A DNA stretch of 64,000 bases from Chloranthus sessilifolius (lineage: Eukaryota; Streptophyta; Magnoliopsida; Chloranthales; Chloranthaceae): assembly GCA_021018995.1 (NCBI GenBank), contig CM037588.1:96446765-96510764 (forward strand), in the 5' to 3' direction. The position numbers and the translations under genes were made by a program. Shown one piece after another: positions 8,967-19,685 of the stretch. The number at the start of each line of letters is the position of its first letter. Positions within the stretch are counted from its first letter, which is position 1. Under the pieces are notes generated by a model. The model saw only the letters and a list, made by a program, of their open reading frames with translations. It ran no database searches and had not been told where the DNA came from.

Positions 8967-10859
8967 CTCCAAATGACCCTTCGAGTTCCCTTCGATTGGT
9001 CCAAAGGGACCGTGCTACAATAAACGGATCTAGGTCCGTAGGCGCCCACCTATTGCGCCCACAAAATCAAACAAAAAAAAGAAAAAGAAGAAAAAAAAAG
9101 AAGAAAGAAAATGCTGAAAGTGACACTAGTTCTCAAAGGAGCGTTGCGATGACCATTTGCGCCACTCCGAGAACCGTGTTAAATCAATTCGGAATGATCG
9201 AGTCCGCCCGAAAGTTCTCAAACCCCATTTCATGTGGGGACATTTTGTACCTGACCTGGCAGGCAGATAATTTTGCCCCTCTCCGGTCACTGTTCCCTAC
9301 AGAGTCCCCCAGGAGTCGAGACCTGATCCGGCATACAAATAAACTCATCCACCACCGGTCATGCTTGGGAACATGCACCTAGCCCCAGATCTCCCCCAGC
9401 AGAGGTCGAGGCCTGGTCCGGCGGGCAAACCAAGAACCCATCACCAGAATGCACACGTCCCTAAGATATATCAACATGGCAAGTTGATTCGCCTAAGGAT
9501 ACGTGAAGAAATAAAGGCAGCCTGAGCATGCCCAGAGTCTCAACCTGACATGAAAAAAAAGAGAAAAAAGAGAGAAGAGAAAAAAGAACGAAAAAAACGG
9601 GAGGAGAAGAAATAACAACCTGTTGCTGCTTAGTAAAAATCCTGAGTAGGTTGACCCCACCTTCCAAGCATTCGCTCTGGTCATCCCCCTTCGGATCTAT
9701 GCTGACCAAGAGTGCCCCCGACTTCAGACCATTCAAAAAGTCTATTTTCAGTTGAAACTGACCCGTCAAAAATGAAATTACCACCAACCAAACTATGTGC
9801 AAACATACAGACCGAAGGGCTCATTCCCTTTTATTTCCTTTTACACAGGCTTAAAACCTGTATAGGCACGGTGTCCCTATTGAATATACGCACTTGCATC
9901 TGAGTATCCACAGGATGGTCATTTGTCCTCGTAAATTATACCTTAGGGTCGAGGCTTCCATTCACGCCTATTTTGTTACTTATCGCCCCTGATGGGTGTC
10001 TGTCTGTGCATAGTTAGTAAGATGTGATTTCATTAGGGATGGAGGCTAGAACTGGACATCTCTTTCAAGGGATAAACGGTCCTAGCCCGATCTTTAGCTT
10101 TGTCTTAAGCTAAGGCACTCCGGTTCATGTGAATCAGGAGCACCTCGCTACCAGAACGTGCACATCCCCAAGGTGTACCTATCCCCAGCGTGGCGCACGC
10201 ACTCTTAAAAGCGTATCAACTGGCATTTGATCCACTTAAAGAGTTGTGCAAGAATAAAGTTGCCAGAGGTCCTTGAGCTCTGCTTAAAGGCCTCGAAGCA
10301 AAAGAAAATTCAGAAAATAACACAAAATTTTTTACTCGAAAAATGGGCATGCATTCCCAAGAGGTGTTGCGACACCAATATTCGCTCCACTCGGGTAAAT
10401 CATACTAAAATAACCTCGAGGTTGATGGGTTCGCCCAGAAACTTTGAGCCTTACCTAGGTAAGGGCACCCGTGGCCAATCCAATAGAGCCGTCGATATCC
10501 CATAGGATTGGACACAGTTTGAAGGCCTTCGCTTTGTGTGCTTCGCATCGGTTTCGAAGCATAAATCGATCATCCCATTTCATGGAGCTATCTGGTTCAG
10601 ATTAATACTCAACATCACAAATCTATAATTTCCCTCAGGAAGTGGACGATATCTCGGCAGCGGGCTTACACTTTTTGTGATCATCACAGTTATGCCTAGT
10701 AATGTCGCAATGCGCTTAGGGACTGTTAGCTTTGAGGTATGGACGATATCCCAAAATGAGAGGGCTTTCGTACACTCACCATCACCATGAATGTTTGAGA
10801 ATTGAGTTGAACCGGGCGGACCCATCAAACGCGCCTTGGACCTCTTCGGATGTCTCTTG
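8967..10859 (+). other. Non-coding internal region of Tat-2
   Basis: No gag or pol signature was found. The region holds two A/G-only tracts (about 9065-9112 and 9551-9612) and a loosely repeated block in which a run like cccccagSAG is followed by GTCGAGRCCTG (about 9303 and 9393). Several short frames are open on both strands but lack recognisable motifs. It resembles a long 3' untranslated region retained from a Tat element. Confidence 0.5.
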
Positions 10860-10905
10860 TCTTTGGCATCCGATCATTAGTGATCGAATACCAAAGAGGG
10901 GCATC
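10860..10905 (+). promoter_or_regulatory. Long hairpin and polypurine tract of Tat-2
   Basis: TCTTTGGCATCCGATCA (10860-10876), loop TTAG, and TGATCGAATACCAAAGA (10881-10897) pair over 17 positions with two mismatches. The right arm runs into the polypurine tract AAAGAGGGG, and CATC then precedes the LTR start TGTAGAC at 10906. Confidence 0.75.
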
Positions 10906-12514
10906 TGTAGACACCCAAATTCGGCCCAAGGCCCGATCAATCTGTACTTTGGGAGAGATGTACCCCTGTGCTTCCGATGGCATCCTTGAACCCTTAGAAA
11001 TCCACCCAGACCTTTAGGAATCACCTTGAACCCTTTAGAACCATTTCCCAACCCTTAGAGATCGCCCCTAAACCCTAGAATCCCTTCCCATACCTAACTT
11101 AAACCCTTCCGAGCAGTTGATGGGAGGAGAGCTATAGAATTTCACACAGACCATTACCAAGGATGGACCATATACCATTGGAAAGAGGACTTCTCTAGCT
11201 TTCCAACAAGCCAAAGATCACCCAATTTGGAGCTACGTTTCAAAAGTTACGGCTGTTCAAGTTTCACATAAAATCATAGAACTTTTACTCAGGCATGGAT
11301 ATTACATACGCCTAGCCATTTTTGCCCCAGATTAGTCAACCGTATATATTATATACGCCTGCCTATTTTGGGGGAAATTTGGCTCGGCGTATATAATATA
11401 TACGCCCAGTATAGGTGGGACCCACCACGGGCTTCATCTTCCCAAGGCTCTCCTATTTTTGGTGAAATTTACTGCTCCTAAACTGGGCGTATATAATATA
11501 TACGCCCAACTTAGCTACAGTAACTGTCATCAGTTGCTCAAATTTCCTTCATCTAGTTTGACCCTTTGACCATCCCCTTTGTTGGGGTGGGTGTCTTCAG
11601 ATTGGTTGCACCCCCTTTGGGTTTGTTTGCAACCCTTAAGTCACCTTTGGTATCACCCCATCATCTACCATTAAAACCAATTTCCCAAAACCCTAGGACC
11701 TTGAAAACCTAGAAAACCTTAGATGGGGGATTACCTAATTGCTAAACCACTTAGCTCTTAAGTAAGCCCCTAACCCTCCCCTTCTATTAAGTAAGCCACT
11801 AACCCTTAAGGAAGAGAGGCCCCCCTCTTCCTTAAGGGTTGAAAAAATTGGAGGTTAAGGATTTTGAGCTTAAGAGAGAGCCCTAGTGAGAGAAAATGCA
11901 CACATTTTTCCAGAATTCCAGCATGCTTAGTTCATCCATTTCAACCCATTTCCCCCATTAGATCATTCCCTTTAGCTAAAGTCTAGCCTTGAGTCTTACC
12001 CGACGCTCCCTATTTTATCGAATCCTAGCATTAGAATCCATTCTCATAACATTTAAACCATCGAAAGCACGCCAAAGTGAAGGACTTCCACGGTGCAACA
12101 AGGGCCCGTGAGCTCCGGCTCACCCCTCTCTTCCTCTACCTTCTTGGTGCTTCCTCCATCCAAGGATTCAAGCGGTTACGCCACCAAAATTTTGGTTTGG
12201 CTCAAAGCTTGATAGGACCGTATTGCCTTCGGGCTAGGGGAAACTCTGCCCTTTTATTTTTCTTTTTGGCCATAGATAGAGACCGCTACAAGCAGGTTGA
12301 TCGGGTGCCTAAACCCTTCCCGATCGATAACCGAAGCCCCTACCCTAGAGTCTTTGGCAAAGACCGGTAAATCAGAGTCATATTTAGCATTCGATGCTGA
12401 AAATATTGATTTGAAGGTTTCTCGGGTCACCTAAAGCTCTGGGTGGCGACTCTACATTTTCATCAAAAGCGAGTGCATCGCCGCGACGGGTTCGAGAGGA
12501 TCCATGGTCGCACA
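10906..12514 (+). repeat. 3' LTR of Tat-2 (1609 bp), promoter rearranged
   Basis: Starts TGTAGACACCCAAATTCGG and ends CATGGTCGCACA. Four palindromic motifs are present (11290-11508), as in the left LTR. The TATA box is replaced by about 28 nt (11785-11812). What follows the end is CTCTAGAAATAGG, and not a primer-binding site or a matching target duplication. Confidence 0.8.
11290..11508 (+). repeat. Four palindromic repeats in the Tat-2 3' LTR
   Basis: Copies are near 11290-11314, 11338-11361, 11385-11409 and 11485-11508, matching the left LTR in order and spacing. Point changes have altered the outer bases of some arms. Confidence 0.8.
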
Positions 12515-13240
12515 CTCTAGAAATAGGCTAGGAAGATAACCTTCTATGGCACATCGAGAAAATTCCAGCGCAAATATCAATCCTTAAGCTCATTAAGAAG
12601 TCGTCAGAACACAATCGACTGCTGATAGAAACATTGGATGTGATGCATATAAATGAAGATACCACCTTGGACGAGCTACATGAGATCGCTTCGGTCATGG
12701 CACAGCCTCTGGCGCTCACTTTCACTGAGGCTGATACACCTAAGGAATCACTACGCGAAAGCTCCGCCCTGTTATACCTAATGGGTATGAGTAGAGGCTT
12801 CTCAGTACCTCATGTGATGGTCGACACAAGAGCGGGGCTTAATATATGTCCTATAACCACACCAAGCTCAAGATGCTCGAATATACCAAGCAAGACATAA
12901 GGCCGACATCTTTGTCCCTCATCACATATGACGATTCCCGACCTTTTGTTAAACGAACCATCAAGTTGCAAGTTCACGACCGATCACTAAAGACATTACA
13001 TTCCATGTCCCCGACTCGTCCAGTACCTACAATCTAATCCTAGGAAGGAAATTGTTGGAGTCCATGAAAGCTGCAGCATCTACATATAATCAATGCATTA
13101 AGTTCCTGCATGAAGACTTTATTGTTAGGATATGCGCCGATGCACCTCTCAAAGAAGCAGATACTGATTACGCGATAAGTATTCCAATAGCTCACGACTC
13201 CGTCCTATCCACCGACCACATCAGAAAGGTACAATAGCCT
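12515..13240 (+). pseudogene. Tat-3 aspartic protease region
   Basis: The expected retroelement protease motif appears as VDTRAGLNICP at about 12820-12852, where Tat copies normally have D(T/N)GA or D(T/N)GS. The catalytic Asp is kept but the following Gly is Arg. Upstream is an LTFTEADTP stretch matching SFTDADLP in Tat-6. Downstream, a shifted frame has TYNLILGRKLLESMKAAAST, the conserved GR(K/P) region of these proteases, at about 13027. At least one frameshift separates the two parts. Confidence 0.6.
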
Positions 13241-14560
13241 GACAATACGGCAATAGCAGAAGTCACGCATCCCAACTCGCCCCCATACTAGTCAAGACTA
13301 ATAAAGAGAATAGCCAGATCTGACCTCACCCGATTTTATGATATAAATCCAACTACAACAAAGGGGTGGGACCTCATGTACTAGCTCAAATACATCTCAC
13401 ATAGGGGACTCGAAAAGAATAGACAAGGGCTGATAGGGCCGGTCATTCTGAAGAAAATTTGTAAGCACACGGGATTGGGTTATCAATCAGACGACAAGCA
13501 AGCCGACCTCCTGCCAACCTCGCCAAAATGGTCACTCTACGAACATTTTGTCTATGGAACCACCGAAAAGGCCGACCTGCCAAGAAGAAAGGAAACATCC
13601 CTCGCCAAGCCACAGATGACAGAAATTTAGCAAATCACCAAAGCCTTTGCGTACCTGACAAGCTTGAACTAAGATGATGACAACATCGATAAATTGCTTG
13701 AGGGTGTAGGACCATTGTTCGAGACCGAGGAACCCTGCACTACCAAAAGCAGAGAACCACCAGAACACAAGGAAAACATAGAAGACTGGGAGTTGACCGA
13801 TGAAGAAGATTTCCACATCACCTCTTTAGGAAATGAGGAAGAGTCAGAGACACCCCAGCCTCATGCACCAGTGATAGAATACTGGCTTTAAATGTCAAGC
13901 GAGGAAGAAGACTATTGGAATAGTCTTACTGACATAGAACTTGGAGACCTACTGAGAGCTGATCACCTAAAATGGTTCGGAGAGGACAATCGCTTTTGAT
14001 AAAAGACTCTGAATCCAGACGACGACTTTGATTATCAGTACATGATTGATAATTGGTGGTGCCCACATCAATACCCTTACCCGAAACTACCTTACTGTGG
14101 TCGGTGTCGCTCTCTGATGCTACGATTCAAAAGGTTGTCATGGATGAATTCTTGCATACCTTTAGCACAGAAGAATCTCACATCGGCCTTATAGAATTTG
14201 AAGAAGAGCTTAATCGACGCACCCCAATCTCCAGACGTGCCACAACTTCAGATATTTTGGAATTCACTGGAAGAAGAATGGTAGCCGCCGCCGAGTGATG
14301 ATGAAGACTACTAGATAGACCTTTTGGCACTCGAGTTAGCAGAACAGTTGGCCCAAGGGTTCCAGGGACAGTCAGACGAAGAAGACAACCCCGACTGCAA
14401 TGACGGTAACCTCATTCCCGAGGACCAAGGATGGGAATGCTCTTGGGGAGATCCTTGTATCTCTCACCCACATCAACGTCGTTGTCAGGCCTGCGTACTC
14501 ATCATAGCATACTACAAGGTACAAAGCCGAGAACTCACCGGTCTAGAAGAATGCCTTGAA
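13241..14560 (+). pseudogene. Tat-3 G-patch-like and acidic linker region
   Basis: A GLEKNRQG...GLIGPV...TGLGYQS series (about 13398-13494) resembles the G-patch-like segment of Tat-6 (GKGLGPRLQGRRDP...LGYRP). It is followed by long acidic stretches such as DWELTDEEDFH and SSEEEDYW, and by CxxC-type residues around 14450-14510. Several stops interrupt the frame. Such acidic linkers between protease and RT are usual in Tat elements. Specific function is unknown. Confidence 0.45.
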
Positions 14561-14745
14561 CAAGGATTAAAATTTCAGCCGAAATGACCAAAATTTCAGC
14601 TGAAATTATTGGTTTTGGTCCCCACCAAAATGATAATTTGGGACCGAAATTTTGGTTTGATTTTGTATGGGATTGAAATTTTCACCGAAATTCAAATTTT
14701 TGGTCCCCTCCGAAACTGAAATGATACCCAAAATTTTGATCCTTG
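14561..14745 (+). mobile_element. MITE-like foldback insertion
   Basis: An AT-rich 185-bp block has near-matching ends: CAAGGATTAAAATTT at the left and AAATTTTGATCCTTG at the right. Inside, variants of GAAATTT and AAATTTC recur in both orientations. It interrupts otherwise GC-balanced Tat coding DNA. No clear target duplication was seen, so classification as a MITE is tentative. Confidence 0.5.
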
Positions 14746-15426
14746 GTCTCAAACAATCTCAGTAGCAAGAACATCTTTAGTACAATTCCGAAGACGAGAG
14801 CTTACACGACTATTACCTCTCCGCCCTTTGCAAGAATGAAGTAGTTTACATGATAGAAGAAGAAAGCACATCAGCTAGATCGTCGCCATCCTCACTCATC
14901 AAGAGGATCACCCAAGACAAGGACTCTAAAAAAAATGAAAAATTTGGAATGGGTCCTCGTCATTCGAAGACTCATATGAGCGGGTCCATCAACCGTCCAG
15001 CTTCCCCAACTAGGAGAAGCCTCCCCGCCGGTTCGTCTTCAGGCAACCGACCCTATACCATATCTCTTATCGAAAATAAAAAAAATAGAAAATCCTAAAA
15101 CCCCTAAAAATTTAAAAACAGAAAATCCTAAAAAACTAAAAGACCACAGAAAAGGGAGGGAGCCCATCATCCCGGACCCATTTAGCAATCAATAAGGAGA
15201 ATTTTCTCCTAAGGCTACGAATAGCAGTCGCTCTAATGAAATCAAGGAGGAAACAACCGACATGATCACGAACAGTCATTATCCTACCCTCAAAATTGAA
15301 TAACCCTACCTCGATTCCGTTCACAACGACCCCACCACCTCTTCCTCACAAAGATACAGAGCATCCGAACGAAGTGACAAGCTCGTAATCATACCTAACG
15401 AGATACTCCATGACTTCAAGAGGAGA
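14746..15426 (+). other. Tat-3 linker between the foldback and RT
   Basis: Degraded coding linker; 14850-15098 is one open frame rich in Ser, Arg and Lys without a known motif. An A-rich patch lies at about 15060-15140. Only the region from about 15400, leading into the RT N-terminus, is clearly pol. Confidence 0.4.
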
Positions 15427-16443
15427 ATGAAAAACCTTGATCTACACCTCACTAAGGATGTCGCAGTCATAAATTATATCGATGAAGGGTTACCTCCCGC
15501 AAAACTTATCCCCCAGTGTAGCCATTTTGCAGTGTACGAGCTCACAGACGATGAAGAAGGAACACCAACCGCTGAGGAGACGCAGGACTTCAAACGGGTC
15601 CTTAAATGCTTCGATGAGCAAACCCAAGCTATCGTGAAACCTACTGAAGAAATCAATTTCAGCACCGAGGAGAAGCCCAAGAAGCTGTTAATCAGGGTGA
15701 CACTTAGCCCCAAGGAGCGACAACAGATTATCCAAGTCCTCCAAGATAACCTCAGCTCCTTCGCATGGTCTTACAAAGATATGCCTGGTTTGGACCCAAG
15801 TCTAGTGGAACATCCCTTGGTCCTTAAACCCGATGTAAAACCCGTCAAGCTAAAGCTTTGAAGAATGCACCCGCAGACTGCGCAACAAGTCAAGGAGGAA
15901 GTTGACAAGCTACATAAAGACAAGTTCATACGAGTCATCCTCTACCCCAAATGGGTGGCAAACATAGTACCTGTCACCAAGAAAGACGGCAGAGTAAGGG
16001 TATGTGTCGACTTCTGGAACCTCAACCAGGCATGCCCCAAAGATGACTTCCCGCTCCCTCACATTGACACGTTGGTCGACAATACTATCAGACATGAGAT
16101 GTTATCCTTTATAGATGGCTTCTCCGAATACAATCTGATCAAACTAGCGGAATCTGACCAAGAGAAAACTTCCTTCACCATGCCATGGGGAACATACTGC
16201 TACATCGTCATGCCTTTCGGGCTCAAGAACGTAGGAGCCGCATATCAACGCACCATGATGGCCATCTTTTACAACATGATACATAAGTGCATGGAAGTTT
16301 ACGTCGATGACATATTAGTGAAGTCTCAAACTCAGGTAGGATATGCTGAAGCTTTACGACTGGTATTACAGAGATTAAAAAAGTATCAGCTAAAGATGAA
16401 TCTGAAGAAATGCGTGTTCGGAGTGACCTCTGGAAAACTATAG
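15427..16443 (+). pseudogene. Tat-3 reverse transcriptase
   Basis: 15427-15861 encodes the pre-RT part with LSPKERQQIIQVLQDNLSSF, AWSYKDMPGLDP and the HPLVLKPDVKPVK entry to RT. A TGA at 15859-15861 breaks the frame. 15865-16443 continues with WVANIVPVTKKDGRVRVCVD, FPLPHIDTLVD, MPWGTYCYIVMPFGLKNVG and the catalytic YVDD (residues 146-149 of that stretch). The fingers and palm are recognisable and the catalytic Asp pair is intact. The thumb and RNase H that follow are duplicated. Confidence 0.75.
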
Positions 16444-17069
16444 GATTCATAGTTAGCAAGCAAGGAATCGAGGTCGATTCGGTAAAGGTTAGAGCCATTC
16501 TCGAGATGCCACCTCCCAGCAACCTTAAAGAACTATGAGGTTTGATAGGAAGACTACAATTCATCAAGAGATTCATCTCCCAACACTCAGACAGATGTGA
16601 TCCTTTCTACTTAAAAGAGGAGCTGAGTATATATAGGATGACCAATATTAGCAAGCCTTTGACAATATCAAGAAGTACCTCCTCAACCCTCCAATACTAT
16701 CACCGTCAGTTCTCAGAAGACCCCTAATTCTCTACATCTCAACAATTGACAAGGCTATGGGAGTAATCCTCGGACAATATGGAGAAGACGGCAAGAGAGA
16801 AGGCTATTTACTACCTCATCATTACAATGGTCGAGTATGAATGGAAATATACACCAATGGAGAAGACATGCCTCGCACTAGTGTGGGCCTCGACGAAATT
16901 ATGACACTACTTCAGAGCACACAAGATACTAGTGCTAGCACATATGGGCCCTCTAAAGTACATCTTTGAGAAGCCCGCTACATTTAAAAAGATCGCCCGA
17001 TGGCATATGCTCCTACAAGAGTTCGATATCACTTATGTCACGCAGAAGTCCATCGAAGGACCCTCTAAA
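16407..17069 (+). repeat. Tandem duplication, copy 1 (RT thumb and RNase H)
   Basis: The block begins GAAATGCGTGTTCGGAGTGA and is repeated directly at 17070. It covers the RT thumb (LIGRLQFIKRFISQHS) and the classical RNase H region up to SIEGPS. Compared with copy 2 it lacks 7 bp (aaactac) at about 16609, between two ctac words. Both copies carry stops. Confidence 0.85.
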
Positions 17070-17732
17070 GAAATGCGTGTTCGGAGTGACCTTTGGAAAA
17101 CTATAGGATTCATAGTTAGCAAGCGAGGAATCAAGGTCAATTCGGTAAAGGTCAGAGCCATTCTCGAGATACCACCTCCCAGCAACCTTAAAGAATTACG
17201 AGGTTTGATAGGAAGACTGCAATTTATCAGGAGATTCATCTCCCAACACTCAAACAGATGTGATCCTTTCTACAAACTACTTAAAAGACGAGCTGAGTAT
17301 ATATAGGATGACCAATATTAGCAAGCCTTAGACAATATCAAGTAGTACCTCCTCAACCCTCCAATACTATCACCGTCAGTTCTCGGAAGACCCCTTATCC
17401 TCTACGTGTCAACAATTGACAAGGCTATGGGAGTAATCCTCGGACAATATGAAGAAGACAGCAAGATAGAAGGCTATTTACTACCTCAGCATTACAATGG
17501 TTGAGTACGAACGAAAATATATGCCAATGGAGAAGACGTGCCTCGCACTAGTGTCGGCCTCGACGAAATTATGACACTACTTCAGAGCACACAAGATACA
17601 ACTTCTAGCACATATGGACCCTCTAAAGTACATCTTTGAGAAGCCCGCTACATCTGAAAAGATCGCCCGATGGCATATGCTCCTACAAGAGTTCGATATC
17701 ACTTATGTCACATAGAAGTCCATCAAAGGATA
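17070..17732 (+). repeat. Tandem duplication, copy 2
   Basis: Starts with the same GAAATGCGTG junction and ends about 17730, where sequence continues uniquely into the archaeal-type RNase H. Scattered point differences from copy 1 mean the duplication is old compared with the LTR pair of Athila-8. Copy 1 joins the middle of the block to its start at CCCTCTAAA/GAAATGCG, so the duplication occurred after the element was established. Confidence 0.85.
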
Positions 17733-18420
17733 AGCGATCGCTGATTTCCTTATGAACCTTCCACTCCCAGGCAACGAGCCTGTACACGCAGACTATCTCG
17801 ATGAAGACCACCTCTTGATTCATAGCGAAGAGCCCGACAAGACTTCATGGACACTCTACTTCGACGGCACTCTCAATCACAAGGGGAAAGGCATCGGGAT
17901 AGTCATACTATGCCCTGAAGGAATTTTCATACCAAATGCCTTCCAACTTGACTTCCCGATCACTACCAACGTCGCTGAATATGAAGCCTTCATTGCCGAA
18001 CTATGAACAATGCTATAGTTTGGGCGTCAAGCAGTTGAAGTCAATCGGTGACTCCAAGCTTGTGATATCACAAGTCATCGGGGAATGGAAGGCCAAAGAA
18101 AGAAGACTGATGGCCTACTTAGAAATAGCTCACTTCCTGATAAAGAAGTTTCAAATAATCTCTTTCATGCACATCCCTAGATTGGAGAATAAGCTCACAA
18201 ATTCCCTCACTAGACTAGCCTCAGTCATTCAGATATCAGTAAGACAGAACACCAAATTCTTCTTCATTGAGAGATTAACAATGCCTGCACATAAAGTCAC
18301 CTGGCAAGTGAAACCGGAATTGCCAACTAGACTAGAAGCAGTCATGAACGGAGGGAAACTTACCTCGAGCAACTCCACAAAGAAAGAAGTCGATGTTGCA
18401 ACCTTCAGATTTGAGAAATG
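17733..18420 (+). pseudogene. Tat-3 archaeal-type second RNase H
   Basis: After the link IADFLMNLPLPGNEP, the domain reads WTLYFDGTLNHKGKGIGIVI, then AEYEAFIAEL, and in a shifted frame GDSKLVISQVIGEWKAK with an ENKLTNSLTRLAS-like end. This order (FDG, AEYEA, GDS..V..Q) is the signature of the additional RNase H that Tat-lineage elements carry after the polymerase. Catalytic Asp (FDG), Glu (EYEA) and Asp (GDS) are present, but stops and a frameshift near 18004 break it. Confidence 0.7.
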
Positions 18421-19685
18421 ACGGACCGATGACAGACAGCCATGGTACTTCTATATATGGAAATTGCAGAAGCATCGCCATATCCCTCCTTACGGTATGA
18501 AGATTGAATGAAAGATAATCAGAAACCAATGCGCAAGGTTCTGTATCGTGGGCGACATGTTATACAAAGAAACCTTTACCGAAGGAGTACTGCTGAAGGA
18601 TAGTACATAATTCGAGAAGCACACGCCAATGCCTACGATGCTCACTCCAGCAAACAGAGACTCGTGGATCAGATCCTACGACAAGACAACTACTAGCCGA
18701 TAATGATAAGGGATTTCCACCTCTACGTCCAATGCTACAAGCAATGCCAAAAATACGTCGCGCTAATGAAAGCCCCATTGGTTGCATTGAATCCCATAAC
18801 TTCACCATGGCCATTCTAGATGTGGGCCTTCAACGTCATCGGACCTTTTACGGACACAGTCAGGAATACTCACAAGCACGTATTCATACTCACAGTGATA
18901 AAATATTACACTAAATGGGCAGAAGCCCAGTCATATGTCAGAATCACTGACTCTATGCTCATAAAGTTTACCATTCAAAACATCATCACCTGCTTTGGAG
19001 TACCCAGGATGTTCGTCACCGGCAATGGCCGCAGTTCATCGCATAAAAGAAGAAGAGACTATGCAAAAGATTTGGCATTGACCTACATCACTCGTCAGCA
19101 TTCTATCCCTAAGGAAATGAATAAGTAGAGGCCACAAATAAAACTATAATCCAGATTCTAAAATAAATAGTGGAGATGAGCAATGGAGCCGACTGGCCTA
19201 AACGACTACCAGAAGTACTCTGAGCCTATAGAACTTCTATTCATACTGCCACTGGCTAAACTCCTTATCTCCTCATGTATAGGATGGAAGTAGTCCTGCC
19301 CTATGAAATATAAGTACCATCCCTAATATCCAACTTGATGATGAGCTATCTGTGGACGAAAGGAGGATTGCTCTACTTGCCGAGCTAGAACAACTCCATG
19401 AATCGTTTCTAAGGACAGCCGATCATGCTCAAGTATACCAGAGGAGGATGGCCAGAGCCTATGATAAGAAAGTCCTCGAGCGAACTTTCAAGATTGGAGA
19501 ATTAGTCTTGAAGAAAATCATGCCCTCCAAACACACCCATTTAAAAGGGAACTGAAACTGAACTGGGAAGGCCCATATGTTATAGACGCCGCATACCTAG
19601 GGAACACATACAAGCTAGTTAACCAGGAAGGGGAAGAACTCCCTAATCCCTTGAACGCCATGTACCTCAGGAAATACTATCCTTA
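18421..19685 (+). pseudogene. Tat-3 integrase, inactive
   Basis: The zinc-binding part has the DAHSSKQRLVDQIL region and QCYKQCQK (about 18640-18760). The catalytic core reads WAFNVIGPF where Tat integrases have WAFDVIGP, and VTGNGRSS where they have a D-N-G motif, so two of the three catalytic acids appear replaced (Asp to Asn, Asp to Gly). The C-terminal part, RRMARAYDKKVLER and NPLNAMYLRKYYP, ends with TAG at about 19683. Stops occur throughout. No chromodomain was seen. Confidence 0.7.

Larger units (their letters stand above)
6971..12514 (+). mobile_element. Tat-2: short non-autonomous Tat-type LTR retrotransposon
   Basis: Two LTRs starting TGTAGACACC and ending GGT(A/C)GCACA flank a 2345-bp internal region. 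A primer-binding site follows the left LTR and a polypurine tract precedes the right one, so the orientation is plus. No gag, protease, RT or integrase is recognisable inside. The same LTR family drives the large Tat-6 element, which could have supplied enzymes. It begins inside the Athila-1 LTR, but the 5-bp flanks (ccatg before 6971, ctcta after 12514) do not match, and the sequence after 12514 is Tat-3 pol and not Athila-1 LTR. The right end was therefore rearranged or the right LTR is shared with Tat-3. Confidence 0.75.
12515..19685 (+). mobile_element. Tat-3: degenerate Tat-type gag-pol remnant
   Basis: Domains follow the Tat order: aspartic protease, G-patch-like segment, acidic linker, RT, RNase H, archaeal-type RNase H, integrase. 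All are broken by stops and frameshifts. No PBS precedes it: the 3' end of the Tat-2 right LTR is directly at its left edge. It is a different Tat family from Tat-6 (for example EVYVDDILVKS against DVYVDDMIAKS). Its own 3' LTR was not found before Tat-4. Confidence 0.8.

Noticed and set aside
9461-9802. A minus-strand frame of 113 codons in Tat-2 with a Phe/Leu-rich stretch resembling a membrane segment
   Set aside because: The hydrophobic part comes from translating the A/G tract at 9551-9612. No start context or homologue in other copies was visible.
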